Assembly (NCBI GenBank): GCA_012728815.1
Contig: JAAYEI010000032.1
Location: forward strand, 1 to 64,000
Source of the DNA: Clostridiales bacterium
GTDB taxonomy: Bacteria > Bacillota > Clostridia > Christensenellales > Aristaeellaceae
Direction of reading: 5' to 3'
Length of the DNA stretch: 64,000 bases
In this document: piece by piece, positions 17,793 to 26,470 of the stretch
How the letters are laid out: every line of letters starts with the position of its first letter
Position numbering within the stretch: the first letter of the stretch is position 1
Translations under genes and position numbers: made by a program
Notes under the pieces: generated by a model
Seen by the model: only the letters and a program-made list of their open reading frames with translations
Databases searched by the model: none
Told to the model about the DNA's origin: nothing

Positions 17793-18416
17793 ATGAACAT
17801 GAAGGACATGACCGTTTCCCAGTTGAGCGAACTGACCGCCTCCTCCAGCGCCGCGCCCGGCGGGGGCAGCATCTCCGCGATGGCGGGTGCCTACGCCGCC
17901 GCCCTGGCCAGCATGGTGTGCAAGCTGACGGTTGGTAAAAAGGGCTATGAGGCCGTGCAGGCACAGATGGAGCGAATTGACCGGCAGGCGGAGGCCCTGC
18001 GCCTGGAGCTGCTGGACGAGATCCAGAAGGACAGCGAATCCTTCAACGCCTACATGGTGGCGCTCACCCTGCCCAAGGAGACGCAGGCCGAGCGCATCCT
18101 GCGCAACGCGGCCATGCAGGAGGCGCTCAAGGGCGCCTGCAGCGTGCCGCTGGAGGTGGCGGGCAAATGCCTGGGCGTGCTGCACCTGGCGGCCACAGCG
18201 CTTGAGCTGGGCAACAAAAATACCGCGTCTGACGCCATGGTGGGCGTGCTGCTGGCACGCGCCAGCGTGCTGGGCGCGGTGAACAACGTGCTGATCAACC
18301 TGGGCGGCATCAAGGATGAGGAGTTTGTGGAGCACATGACAGCGGCCTGCGAGGAGCTCAGCGCCCAGGCCAACCAGAAGGAGGCCGCCGCCCACACCAC
18401 CCTGCACGCGCGCTGA
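17793..18416 (+). CDS. fchA: Formimidoyl-THF cyclodeaminase/cyclohydrolase family
   Basis: 207-aa helical protein of the FTCD C-terminal family. It should convert 5-formimino-THF to 5,10-methenyl-THF and ammonia. The hallmark TASSSAAPGGGSISAMAGAYAA is split here as ASSSAAPGGGS and ISAMAGAYAA (about residues 16-37). LTVGKKGYEAV follows. It lies 11 nt after ftcD with AAGGAG as binding site, so the pair acts in series. The product joins the one-carbon pool, as would methyl-THF from the upstream corrinoid module. Confidence 0.93.
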   Translation: MNMKDMTVSQLSELTASSSAAPGGGSISAMAGAYAAALASMVCKLTVGKKGYEAVQAQMERIDRQAEALRLELLDEIQKDSESFNAYMVALTLPKETQAERILRNAAMQEALKGACSVPLEVAGKCLGVLHLAATALELGNKNTASDAMVGVLLARASVLGAVNNVLINLGGIKDEEFVEHMTAACEELSAQANQKEAAAHTTLHAR

Positions 18417-18492
18417 GCCTGGCTGATGTCCACCGCATCATGACCTGGACGCCATCGGACCTGACACAGATGACCCCATGAAAGGAGCCGCC

Positions 18493-20490
18493 ATGCCAAG
18501 CCACCAGCCTACAGTTGAGGCCCTGTTTGCCACGCTGCCCCCGCCCTGTGTGTTTGAGCCCGGCATCCGCCGTGCCCCCCGGCGGGAGGCTGCCCTCAGC
18601 CGGCAGGACAAGCTGCTGGCGCTGAAAAACGCGCTGCGCTACATCCCCAGGCAGCACCATGAGGCCCTGGCGCCGGAGTTCCTGGAGGAGCTGGAAACCC
18701 ATGGCCGCATCTACGGCTACCGCTTCCGCCCCGAAGGGCGCATCACCGGAAGGCCCATTGACAGCTATCAGGGCCAGTGTGTTGAGGGCCGGGCCATCCA
18801 GGTCATGCTGGACAACAACCTGGACTTTGAGGTGGCCCTCTACCCCTATGAGCTGGTCACCTATGGGGAGACCGGCCAGGTCTGCCAGAACTGGATGCAG
18901 TACCGCCTGATCAAGCATTACCTGGAGCGGCTCACCCAGGAGCAGACCCTGGTCATCATGTCCGGGCACCCGCTGGGCCTGTTCCGCTCCCCCGAAGGCG
19001 CCCCGCGGGTCATCATCACCAACGGGCTGATGGTGGGCCAGTTTGATAACCAGGCCCAGTTCGCCCGCGCGGCCGCGCTGGGGGTGGCCAACTACGGCCA
19101 GATGACCGCCGGCGGGCTGATGTACATCGGCCCCCAGGGCATTGTACACGGCACCTACAACACCCTGCTGGGCGCCGGGCGGCTGAAGCTGGGCATTCCC
19201 CCTCAGGGCAACCTGGCCGGCAAGCTTTTTGTGTCCTCCGGCCTGGGCGGGATGAGCGGCGCCCAGGGCAAGGCGGCCATCATCGCCGGGGCCAGCGCCA
19301 TCATCGCGGAGGTGGACGCCTCCCGCATCGACACGCGCCTGCGCCAGGGCTGGGTCAGCCAGGTGCATGACCAGGCCCCCAAGGCGCTGGCGGCGGCCCT
19401 GGCCCACAAGGAGCGGGGCGAGGCCTGCGCCATCGCCTTCCACGGCAACATCATCGACCTGCTGGCCTACATCGACCAGCAGCAGGTGAAGATTGACCTG
19501 CTCAGTGACCAGACCAGCTGCCACGCCGTGTATGAAGGCGGCTACTGCCCCCAGGGGCTGCGCTTTGAGCAGCGCACCCGCATGCTGGCCGAGGACCCGG
19601 AGGGCTTCCGCCGGCTGGTGGACAGCAGCCTGTCCGAGCATTTTGACCTGATCGGCCGCCATGTGGCCCGGGGCACCTACTTCTTTGACTATGGCAACAG
19701 CTTCCTCAAGGCGGTGTATGACGCGGGCCGTCCCCAGGTGTGCCGCAACGGGCGGGATGAGCTGGATGGCTTTATCTACCCCAGCTATGTGGAGGACATC
19801 CTGGGGCCAGAGCTGTTTGACCTGGGCTATGGCCCCTTCCGCTGGTGCTGCCTGAGCGGCAAGGCGGAGGACCTGGACCGGACGGACCAGGCGGCCATGG
19901 ACCTGATTGACCCGAACCGGCGCTACCAGGACCGGGACAACTGGGTGTGGGTGCGCGACGCCAGGAAAAACGCGCTGGTGGTGGGCACGCAGTGCCGCAT
20001 CCTCTACCAGGACGCGCTGGGCCGCATGAACATCGCGCTGCGCTTCAACCAGATGGTGCGCGAGGGCCAGATCGGCCCGGTGATGCTGGGCCGGGACCAC
20101 CACGACACCGGGGGCACTGATTCCCCCTTCCGGGAGACCAGCAACATCAGGGACGGCTCCAACATCATGGCGGAGATGGCCACCCAGTGCTTTGCCGGCA
20201 ACGCCGCCCGCGGCATGAGCATGGTGGCGCTGCACAACGGCGGCGGGGTAGGGATCGGCAAGTCCATCAACGGCGGCTTTGGCATGGTGCTGGATGGGTC
20301 TGACAGGGTGGACCGCATCCTGCGAGACGCCATGCCCTTTGACGTGATGGTGGGCGTGGCGCGGCGCGGCTGGGCAGGCAACCCCAACGCGGTGGAAGCC
20401 GTCACCCAGTACAACGCCCAGTACGCGCACAGCGACGCCATCACCCTGCCGGTCATGGCGGAGGACAGCCTGCTGGAGGGGCTGCTGTGA
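18493..20490 (+). CDS. hutU: Urocanate hydratase
   Basis: 665-aa urocanase: NAD+-dependent hydration of urocanate to 4-imidazolone-5-propionate. It is the long form (about 670 aa, versus about 555 aa in Bacillus). Visible are YGQMTAGGLMYIGPQGIVHG (about residues 199-218), the NAD-binding SSGLGGMSGAQGKAA, and the conserved C-terminal catalytic area DHHDTGGTDSPFRET and ALHNGGGVGIGKSINGGFG. Start 18493 has AAAGGAG 5 nt upstream; an ATG at 18478 lies before that site. The stop overlaps the hutI start. Confidence 0.97.
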   Translation: MPSHQPTVEALFATLPPPCVFEPGIRRAPRREAALSRQDKLLALKNALRYIPRQHHEALAPEFLEELETHGRIYGYRFRPEGRITGRPIDSYQGQCVEGRAIQVMLDNNLDFEVALYPYELVTYGETGQVCQNWMQYRLIKHYLERLTQEQTLVIMSGHPLGLFRSPEGAPRVIITNGLMVGQFDNQAQFARAAALGVANYGQMTAGGLMYIGPQGIVHGTYNTLLGAGRLKLGIPPQGNLAGKLFVSSGLGGMSGAQGKAAIIAGASAIIAEVDASRIDTRLRQGWVSQVHDQAPKALAAALAHKERGEACAIAFHGNIIDLLAYIDQQQVKIDLLSDQTSCHAVYEGGYCPQGLRFEQRTRMLAEDPEGFRRLVDSSLSEHFDLIGRHVARGTYFFDYGNSFLKAVYDAGRPQVCRNGRDELDGFIYPSYVEDILGPELFDLGYGPFRWCCLSGKAEDLDRTDQAAMDLIDPNRRYQDRDNWVWVRDARKNALVVGTQCRILYQDALGRMNIALRFNQMVREGQIGPVMLGRDHHDTGGTDSPFRETSNIRDGSNIMAEMATQCFAGNAARGMSMVALHNGGGVGIGKSINGGFGMVLDGSDRVDRILRDAMPFDVMVGVARRGWAGNPNAVEAVTQYNAQYAHSDAITLPVMAEDSLLEGLL

Positions 20491-21734
20491 TGGGCGCGCG
20501 CACCGCCTTGATCAACATTGGCCTGCTGGCGACACCCCAGGGTCTGTCCGCGCGGGGCGGTGGGGCCCAGAGCGAGGTTCAGCTGCTCCAAGACGCCTAC
20601 CTGCTGATGGCGGATGGCCTGGTGGAGCGGGTGGGCAGCGGCTCCCCCAGCCGTTTTGACCTGGCGGGCCATGAGGTGATTGACGCCCGGGGCGCCCTGG
20701 TCACCCCGGGGCTGGTGGACGCCCACACCCACCTGGTGTTTGGCGGCTGGCGCGCGCATGAGCTGCAGCTCAAGCTGGCCGGGGTGCCTTACCTGGACAT
20801 CCTGGATAAGGGCGGCGGCATCCTGGACACGGTGCGCCAGACCCGAAAGGCCAGCACCGGGGCGCTGGTGGACAAGGCCAGGCAGGCGCTGGACGGCATG
20901 CTGGCGCTGGGCACCACCACAGTGGAGGCCAAAAGCGGCTACGGGCTGGACCTGGACAACGAAATCAAGCAGCTGGAGGCTGTGAAGCAGCTGCAGGAGA
21001 CCCACCCGGTGGACCTGGTGTCCACCCTCATGGCGGCCCATGCCCTGCCGCCGGAATACAAGGAGGACAGGGAGGGCTTCCTGCGGCTGATCATTGACAC
21101 CATCATCCCGGAAGTGGCCGGGCGCGGGCTGGCAGAGTTCTGTGACGTGTTCTGCGAGCAGGGTGTGTTCACGGTGACGGAAAGCCGCCGCGTGCTTGAG
21201 GCGGCGGCCAGGCATGGCCTGCGCGCCAAAATCCACGCGGACGAGCTGCACGCCATCGGCGGCAGCGAGCTGGCCGGGGAGCTGGGCGCGGTGTCAGCTG
21301 AGCACCTCATCGCCATGAGGGACAGCGGCATCGCGGCGCTCAAGACAGGCGGCGTCATCGCCTGCCTGCTGCCCGCCACCTCCTTCTACCTGCACAAGCC
21401 CTATGCCCGCGCGCGGGACCTGGTGACAGCCGGCGTGCCCATCGCCCTGGGGAGCGATTTCAACCCGGGCAGCTGCCCGGGCTACTCCCTGCAGCTGTGC
21501 ATGAACCTGGCCTCCTGGCACTACAAGCTCAGCCCCCAGGAAATCCTGACCGCGGTCACCCTCAACGGCGCGGCCGCCATCGGCCGCGCGCGGCAGACAG
21601 GCAGCCTGGAGCCAGGCAAGCTGGCTGACGCCGTCATCTGGGAGGCGGACAGCCTGGACTTCCTGTGCTACCGCTTTGGCAGCAACCTGGCCCGCGCGGT
21701 CATCAAAAAAGGCCGGCTGGTGGCCGGCGCGTAG
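20490..21734 (+). CDS. hutI: Imidazolonepropionase
   Basis: 414-aa amidohydrolase that opens imidazolonepropionate to N-formimino-L-glutamate, the FtcD substrate. Metal-binding VDAHTHLVFGG (about residues 74-84), KIHADELHAIGG (about 248-259) and SDFNPGSCPGYSLQL (about 318-332) are all present. The ATG overlaps the hutU stop (TGATG). It is the last gene of the eight-gene operon and converges on hutH. Confidence 0.97.
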   Translation: MGARTALINIGLLATPQGLSARGGGAQSEVQLLQDAYLLMADGLVERVGSGSPSRFDLAGHEVIDARGALVTPGLVDAHTHLVFGGWRAHELQLKLAGVPYLDILDKGGGILDTVRQTRKASTGALVDKARQALDGMLALGTTTVEAKSGYGLDLDNEIKQLEAVKQLQETHPVDLVSTLMAAHALPPEYKEDREGFLRLIIDTIIPEVAGRGLAEFCDVFCEQGVFTVTESRRVLEAAARHGLRAKIHADELHAIGGSELAGELGAVSAEHLIAMRDSGIAALKTGGVIACLLPATSFYLHKPYARARDLVTAGVPIALGSDFNPGSCPGYSLQLCMNLASWHYKLSPQEILTAVTLNGAAAIGRARQTGSLEPGKLADAVIWEADSLDFLCYRFGSNLARAVIKKGRLVAGA

Positions 21735-21739
21735 TCCCT

Positions 21740-21767
21740 CGCCCAGGTGCAAGAAGCCGCCTGGGCG
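21740..21767. terminator. Possible hairpin terminator between convergent hutI and hutH
   Basis: CGCCCAGG (21740-21747) pairs with CCTGGGCG (21760-21767) over a 12-nt loop in the 45-bp gap between two stop codons. There is no T tract on either strand, so termination may be weak or factor-dependent. Confidence 0.4.
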
Positions 21768-21779
21768 GTCCTGTCCTGA

Positions 21780-23315
21780 TTACTTCAATGCTGGCAGATG
21801 CTCCGCCAGCAGCCGCTCTATCTCGCCCAGGCGCACCAGACGGTTCATGGCCTGGACATCCAGGCGCAGCTCCCTGTCCTCCTGCAGGAAGGGGGTTTTT
21901 TCACGGATCAGCGCGTGCAAAGCCTGGTAGAAGGGGGAGGGCTGGCCTTCGCGCAGCGACACCGCCTGCGCGGCGGCCAACAGCTCCATCGCCAACACCG
22001 TCAAGGTGTTGTCCACCACCTGGCGCGCCTTGCGCGCCGCGGACATGCCCATGGAGACATGGTCCTCCTGGTTGGCGGAGGACGGGATGGAATCCACGCT
22101 GGCCGGGTGGGCCAGCACCTTGTTTTCCGACACCAGGGAAGCGGCGGTGTACTGGATGATCATCATGCCGGAGTTGACCCCGGGGCGGGGTGACAGGAAA
22201 GGCGGCAGCCCGCCGGACAGCTGGGGGTTGACCAGGCGCTCCAGGCGCCGCTCGGAGATGCTGGCCAGCTCAGCCACCGCGATGCTCAGGTAATCCAGCG
22301 CCAGGGCCAGCGGCTCCCCATGGAAGTTGCCGCCGGAGATGACCTCATCCCCCTCAAACACCAGGGGGTTGTCCGTGACAGCGTTGAACTCTGTCTCAAG
22401 CACCTGGGCCACGTGGGCGAGCGCCCCGCGCACCGCCCCGTGCACCTGGGGCACGCAGCGCAGGGAATAGGCGTCCTGCACGCGCTGCCCGCGGGCATTT
22501 TCCAGCAGCTGGCTGCCCGCGCACAGCATGCGCAGGTTATCCGCCACCAGCATCTGCCCGGGGTGGGGACGCACCTGGTGCACCCGCGGGTCAAAGGCGC
22601 TCAGGTTGCCCAGCAGGCCCTCCAGGCTGAAGCCGGCGGCCAGGTCAGCCAGCCGAGCCGCCCACAGCGCGTCCGCCAGCGCCAGCGCGCCCACCCCGCC
22701 CATGGCCTGGGTGCCGTTGATGAGGGCCAGGCCCTCCTTGGCCAGCAGGCGCTGGGTGGGGATGCCCGCCATCTCCATGGCACGGGCGCCAGGCAGCACT
22801 GCCCCCTGGTAGCGGGCCTCCCCCAGCCCCAGCAGCACCAGCGCCATGTGGGAGAGCGGGGCCAGGTCGCCCGAGGCGCCCAGGGACCCCTGCCTAGGGA
22901 TGATGGGGTGTACCCCGGCGTTGAGCATGTCCACCAGCGTCTGCACCAGCTGCGGCCTGATGCCGGAATAGCCCTGGCACAGCGCGTTGGCCCGCAGCAG
23001 CAGCATGCCGCGCACCACATCCTGGGGCAGCGGCGAGCCCACGCCCACCGCGTGGCTGATGATCAGGTTGTTTTGCAGCAGGTTGGCCTCATCCGCGCTG
23101 ATGGAGACGGTGCTCAGCGACCCAAAGCCCGTGTTGATGCCATACACCGGCTGGTCCTTCTGCACAATGGCCTCCACCCGCTCCCGGGAAGCCTGCATGG
23201 CCTCCAGCGCCTGAGGGGCGATGGTCACCGGGGCCAGCCCGCGCGCCACCTGCACCACTTGCCCCAGGGTCAGGGAATGGCCGTCAATCATGATACCGGA
23301 TGTCATTGCGGGCAT
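21780..23315 (-). CDS. hutH: Histidine ammonia-lyase
   Basis: 511-aa HAL: deaminates L-histidine to urocanate. The MIO prosthetic-group triad is present as A147-S148-G149 in QGSLGASGDLAPL. YGINTGFGSL (about 58-67) and the NQEDHVSMG stretch (about 415-423) are further family marks. AAAAAGGAG lies 5 nt before the ATG. It is on the opposite strand to hutU-hutI-ftcD. It sits only 18 nt downstream of a strong terminator that follows the Gfo/Idh gene, leaving no room for its own promoter. Confidence 0.97.
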   Translation of the reverse strand: MPAMTSGIMIDGHSLTLGQVVQVARGLAPVTIAPQALEAMQASRERVEAIVQKDQPVYGINTGFGSLSTVSISADEANLLQNNLIISHAVGVGSPLPQDVVRGMLLLRANALCQGYSGIRPQLVQTLVDMLNAGVHPIIPRQGSLGASGDLAPLSHMALVLLGLGEARYQGAVLPGARAMEMAGIPTQRLLAKEGLALINGTQAMGGVGALALADALWAARLADLAAGFSLEGLLGNLSAFDPRVHQVRPHPGQMLVADNLRMLCAGSQLLENARGQRVQDAYSLRCVPQVHGAVRGALAHVAQVLETEFNAVTDNPLVFEGDEVISGGNFHGEPLALALDYLSIAVAELASISERRLERLVNPQLSGGLPPFLSPRPGVNSGMMIIQYTAASLVSENKVLAHPASVDSIPSSANQEDHVSMGMSAARKARQVVDNTLTVLAMELLAAAQAVSLREGQPSPFYQALHALIREKTPFLQEDRELRLDVQAMNRLVRLGEIERLLAEHLPALK

Positions 23316-23332
23316 GCGCGCTCCTTTTTCCT

Positions 23333-23369
23333 TAAAAAAGAACCCCGGGGCGGCAGGCGTCGCCCCGGG
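23333..23369 (-). terminator. Strong terminator between the Gfo/Idh gene and hutH
   Basis: On the minus strand a 9-bp G+C stem (23369-23361 with 23352-23344) and an 8-nt loop run into TTCTTTTTT. It lies in the 63-bp gap directly upstream of hutH. It either ends the oxidoreductase transcript or acts as an attenuator for hutH. No NAG-triplet array like the Bacillus HutP site was seen nearby. Confidence 0.85.
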
Positions 23370-23378
23370 TGGGGGTGT

Positions 23379-24485
23379 TCAGTCCAGCACGCCCATCAGC
23401 GCGGCCTTCTGCATGGGGGCCGGGCGCTCGTAGGGGGTGGTCAGGTCCAGCCAGGTCCCACTGCGGGCAGACTGCTCAAAGCCGGAGAGCACCTCCAGCA
23501 CATGGTGCACCTGCTGCATGCCGGCGCGCGGCGCGCGCTTGGTGGTGAGCGCCTTGGCCATGTCGGCCAGGCCCAGGCCGCGGGAGTTGTCCTGGTAGTC
23601 AAACAGCAGGGGCAGCTCATCAAACCTGGCGGTCTCCGGGCGGAAAATCTTGATGGGGCCGCCAAAGAAGTTGGGGTCGGGCAGGATCAGGGTGCCCTGG
23701 CTGCCATAGACCTCCAGGCGGGCCTGGGTGGGGTAATGGACGTCAAAGGTGGTGAAGAGGGTGCCGATGGCGCCGGAGGCGAACTGCAGGGTGCCGGCGA
23801 CATAGGTGTCGGTGTTGACCTCCACCACCGTGCCCGCGTGGGGCTGGCTGGTGATCAGCCGGGTGGGGAAGCTGCGCTTGCTGGCGCTGACCAAGCGGCT
23901 GACCGGCCCCAGCAGGCTGACCAGCGCGGTGATGTAGTAGGGCCCCATGTCCAGCATCGGGCCGCCGCCGGGCTGGTAGTAGTAGTCCGGGTCCGGGTGC
24001 CAGGTTTCATGGCCGCGGCAGATCATGAAGCCGGCCGCGCCCACCACCTCGCCGATCAGGCCGGCGTCGATGTATTTGCGGCAGCTCTGCAGGCCCGCGC
24101 CCAGGAAGGTATCCGGCGCGCCGCCAATCATCAGCCCGCGCTCCTGCGCCAGCTTCACCAGCGCGTTGCCCTCCTCCAGGGTAATGCCCAGGGGCTTCTC
24201 GGTATACACATGCTTGCCATGCTCCAGCGCCAGGCGCGTGACCTCAAAGTGCTGGTGCGGGCGGGTCAGGTTGAGGATGATGTCCACCTCCGGATCCTTG
24301 AAGGCTTCAAACATGTCCTCATACACCCGGGGCAGGTTGTACTTTTCCTTCGCGTTCAGCGCGCGCTCTGGAATCAGGTCGCAGACGCCGGCGATCTCCA
24401 CCTCCCGGAACAGCTGGGTCAGGTTGTCCAGGTAAATCCCGCTGATGCTGCCCACGCCAATGAAGGCCACCTTCAGTTTCGCCAT
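23379..24485 (-). CDS. Gfo/Idh/MocA family NAD(P)-dependent oxidoreductase
   Basis: 368-aa enzyme. The N-terminal Rossmann motif is KVAFIGVGSISGIYLDNL (residues 5-22), and the catalytic lysine stretch HGKHVYTEKPLGITLEEG lies around 90-107. The C-terminal alpha/beta domain includes GGGPMLDMGPYYITAL. These enzymes usually oxidise or reduce cyclic sugars, inositols or aminosugars. The substrate cannot be told from the sequence; a xylan- or uronate-derived sugar would suit the surroundings. AGGAGG lies 6 nt upstream of the ATG. Confidence 0.9.
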   Translation of the reverse strand: MAKLKVAFIGVGSISGIYLDNLTQLFREVEIAGVCDLIPERALNAKEKYNLPRVYEDMFEAFKDPEVDIILNLTRPHQHFEVTRLALEHGKHVYTEKPLGITLEEGNALVKLAQERGLMIGGAPDTFLGAGLQSCRKYIDAGLIGEVVGAAGFMICRGHETWHPDPDYYYQPGGGPMLDMGPYYITALVSLLGPVSRLVSASKRSFPTRLITSQPHAGTVVEVNTDTYVAGTLQFASGAIGTLFTTFDVHYPTQARLEVYGSQGTLILPDPNFFGGPIKIFRPETARFDELPLLFDYQDNSRGLGLADMAKALTTKRAPRAGMQQVHHVLEVLSGFEQSARSGTWLDLTTPYERPAPMQKAALMGVLD

Positions 24486-24547
24486 CTTGATCCTCCTGTT
24501 ATTGCAGGACGGGCCGGATGCCCTGCCCTGTCCTTTTCTCTGTGTAC

Positions 24548-24576
24548 ATGATAAGGTGAAAGCAGGCGCAAGTCAA
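24548..24576 (-). promoter_or_regulatory. Promoter of the Gfo/Idh gene
   Basis: On the minus strand TTGACT (24576-24571), a 17-bp spacer and TATCAT (24553-24548). The -35 is preceded by CCGG, as in the uraA promoter. Confidence 0.7.
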
Positions 24577-24667
24577 CCGGAAAGCCCGCCTGGCACAGGG
24601 CTTCAACCTGGTTGACAGGCCTGGCTGCCTGGGCAGCCTGTCCGGGAAAACGGGAGGAGGCGGGTTG

Positions 24668-25306
24668 ATGGAACGCGTGCTGGCCTTGTTTGATTTTGAC
24701 GGCACCATGATCGCCGGGGACAGCATCGCCCGGCTGGTGCGCCGCATGGCGCTGGACGGGTTGATGGGCCCTTTTACGCTGCTGCGGGTGCTGCTGTCCA
24801 CCCTGCTGTGGAAGCTGGGCCTGATGCGGGTGGAAGCGGTGAAAACCCTGTCCCTCTCGCCGCTGAACAAGCTGAGCCCTGAGCAGGCGGAGCGCTACTG
24901 CGCCCGGTTCGCGCAGGAACAGCTGCTGCCCCGGATATACCCCCAGGCCCTGGGCGCCATGCGGTCACACCAGGCGCAAGGCCACCTGGTGCTGCTGGTC
25001 AGCGCCTCGCCGGATTGTTACCTGCGGCACCTGCAGGCGCACCTGCCGGTGGACCACATCATCGCCAGCACCACCGACACGGGTCACCAGGTGACCCGCA
25101 ACACGGTGCGGGAAATGAAGAATGAACTGGTCAACCAATGGCTGGACCAGCAGGGCATCCGGGCGGACTGGCAGGCTTCCTTTGCCTATGGGGACAGCGC
25201 CAACGACCTGGACATGCTGGGCATGGTGGGCCAGCCCTGCCTGGTGAACCCCCACCGCAAGGCGCTGCGCCTGGGAGCGGGCATCCCGCATACCCGGTGG
25301 CGCTAG
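24668..25306 (+). CDS. HAD-IB family phosphatase (phosphoserine-phosphatase-like)
   Basis: 212-aa haloacid-dehalogenase hydrolase of subfamily IB. Motif I is LFDFDGTM (nucleophile D9, D11). Motif II is LLVSASPD (about 114-121). The motif III lysine may lie around 150-160. Motif IV is YGDSANDLDML (about 174-184). The helical insert contains hydrophobic stretches (LLRVLLSTLLWKLGLM), common in this group. Substrate unknown; serine-phosphate or lipid-phosphate headgroups are typical. Start 24668 has AGGAGG 7 nt upstream. It stands alone between divergent genes. Confidence 0.88.
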   Translation: MERVLALFDFDGTMIAGDSIARLVRRMALDGLMGPFTLLRVLLSTLLWKLGLMRVEAVKTLSLSPLNKLSPEQAERYCARFAQEQLLPRIYPQALGAMRSHQAQGHLVLLVSASPDCYLRHLQAHLPVDHIIASTTDTGHQVTRNTVREMKNELVNQWLDQQGIRADWQASFAYGDSANDLDMLGMVGQPCLVNPHRKALRLGAGIPHTRWR

Positions 25307-25382
25307 GGTCAGCCAGGTTGAAAACCCGCCGACTCCCCACCTGACCGGGATGATGCGCGGGCAGTCCCCTTCACAAGGCCAC

Positions 25383-25413
25383 AAAAAAACGACCCGCTCT
25401 CTTGGGTCGTTTT
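25383..25413 (-). terminator. Terminator of rplS
   Basis: On the minus strand AAAACGACCC (25413-25404) pairs with GGGTCGTTTT (25395-25386) around an 8-nt loop, continuing into a T-run (to 25383). It lies 18 nt after the rplS stop. Confidence 0.9.
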
Positions 25414-25430
25414 GATGTGCCTGTGGCTGC

Positions 25431-25781
<351 letters not shown>

Positions 25782-25856
25782 GGGGGTTTCCTCCTTCAAA
25801 TCAAGACGTTCATGTATTGGCCTGAATACAGCGGACCGTCCAATGTCGCAAAAAAG

Positions 25857-25886
25857 ATAATAACACAGCCGCCACAACCAATGCAA
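25857..25886 (-). promoter_or_regulatory. Promoter of rplS with about 70-nt leader
   Basis: On the minus strand TTGCAT (25886-25881), an 18-bp spacer and TATTAT (25862-25857). The leader contains a small ATTGG...CCAAT stem. Autoregulatory L19 leaders are known in Firmicutes, but this sequence alone cannot confirm one. Confidence 0.55.
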
Positions 25887-25918
25887 GCCCGAAACGGCGG
25901 CTTTTTCACGCGTGGGCA

Positions 25919-25949
25919 TTAAAAGGGCGCGGCAGCTGAGGCCGCGCCC
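25919..25949 (-). terminator. Terminator of the nfeD-floA operon
   Basis: On the minus strand a perfect 9-bp stem GGGCGCGGC/GCCGCGCCC (25949-25941 with 25933-25925), a 7-nt loop, then TTTTAA. It lies 30 nt past the stop of the third operon gene. Confidence 0.85.
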
Positions 25950-25978
25950 GATGGCGTGTCTGTCCTGCTGCCGCCCGC

Positions 25979-26431
25979 TTACCTGGGCCTGATCACGCTG
26001 CCCTGGCGGGGCAGGGGGCGCTGAATCGCCCTGGGCGGGCGGCTGAGGATTTCCTTGGCGATGACCGCCTGCACCAGGGTGTGCCGGTTGAAGCGCGGGA
26101 GGATGTCACCCTGGCGGGGAACAGGTTGTTGGGAGGGGGGCGCCGGGCGCCTGGGCGGTGGCGGCGCGGGCGGGATGGGGGCAGGCTGGTCCTCCCACCG
26201 CTCCCTGTAGAGGGCTTCCTTGCTCTCCAGGCTTTGCTGGACAGGCGCTGTCTGATGCTGCACAGGCACCGCCTCCTGGAAGGGGGTGGGCGGCGTCTGG
26301 GGCCGCGGCTGGCCGCTTTGCGCACGCCGTGCCTGCTGCTGGCGGACCTGCCGCTGCATGGCGGCAAGGCGGCGCAGGTAGCCAACGCCAACAAACAGGA
26401 AGATCAACAGAATCAGGCTGGAAACAGGCAT
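25979..26431 (-). CDS. Small membrane-anchored proline-rich protein in the floA operon
   Basis: 150-aa protein that I do not recognise. It has one N-terminal membrane segment ([16 protein letters not shown], residues 4-19), a basic glutamine/arginine-rich coil ([14 protein letters not shown]), then a long low-complexity proline/glutamine region. The end is basic ([20 protein letters not shown]). It lies 39 nt downstream of floA on the same strand and before the operon terminator. In Bacillus a third small gene (yqfB) also follows floA, but I see no sequence match. Topology suggests a cytoplasmic disordered tail anchored at FloA-containing membrane patches. Confidence 0.7.
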   Translation of the reverse strand: MPVSSLILLIFLFVGVGYLRRLAAMQRQVRQQQARRAQSGQPRPQTPPTPFQEAVPVQHQTAPVQQSLESKEALYRERWEDQPAPIPPAPPPPRRPAPPSQQPVPRQGDILPRFNRHTLVQAVIAKEILSRPPRAIQRPLPRQGSVIRPR

Positions 26432-26470
26432 CCTGCCCTCCTTTCAGGCCTTGTGGGATCCGGTCAGGGC

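Noticed and set aside
23316..23378. HutP-type antiterminator site upstream of hutH
   Set aside because: The required spaced NAG triplets are not present in the 63-bp gap and no hutP gene is in the window.
22320..24551. 743-codon plus-strand open frame across hutH and the Gfo/Idh gene
   Set aside because: Antisense to two clear families with MIO and Rossmann motifs; no start signal or motif of its own.
25782..25919. 46-residue N-terminal extension of L19
   Set aside because: The extension covers the promoter and leader, is not L19-like, and the GTG at 25781 has an ideal AAGGAGG.
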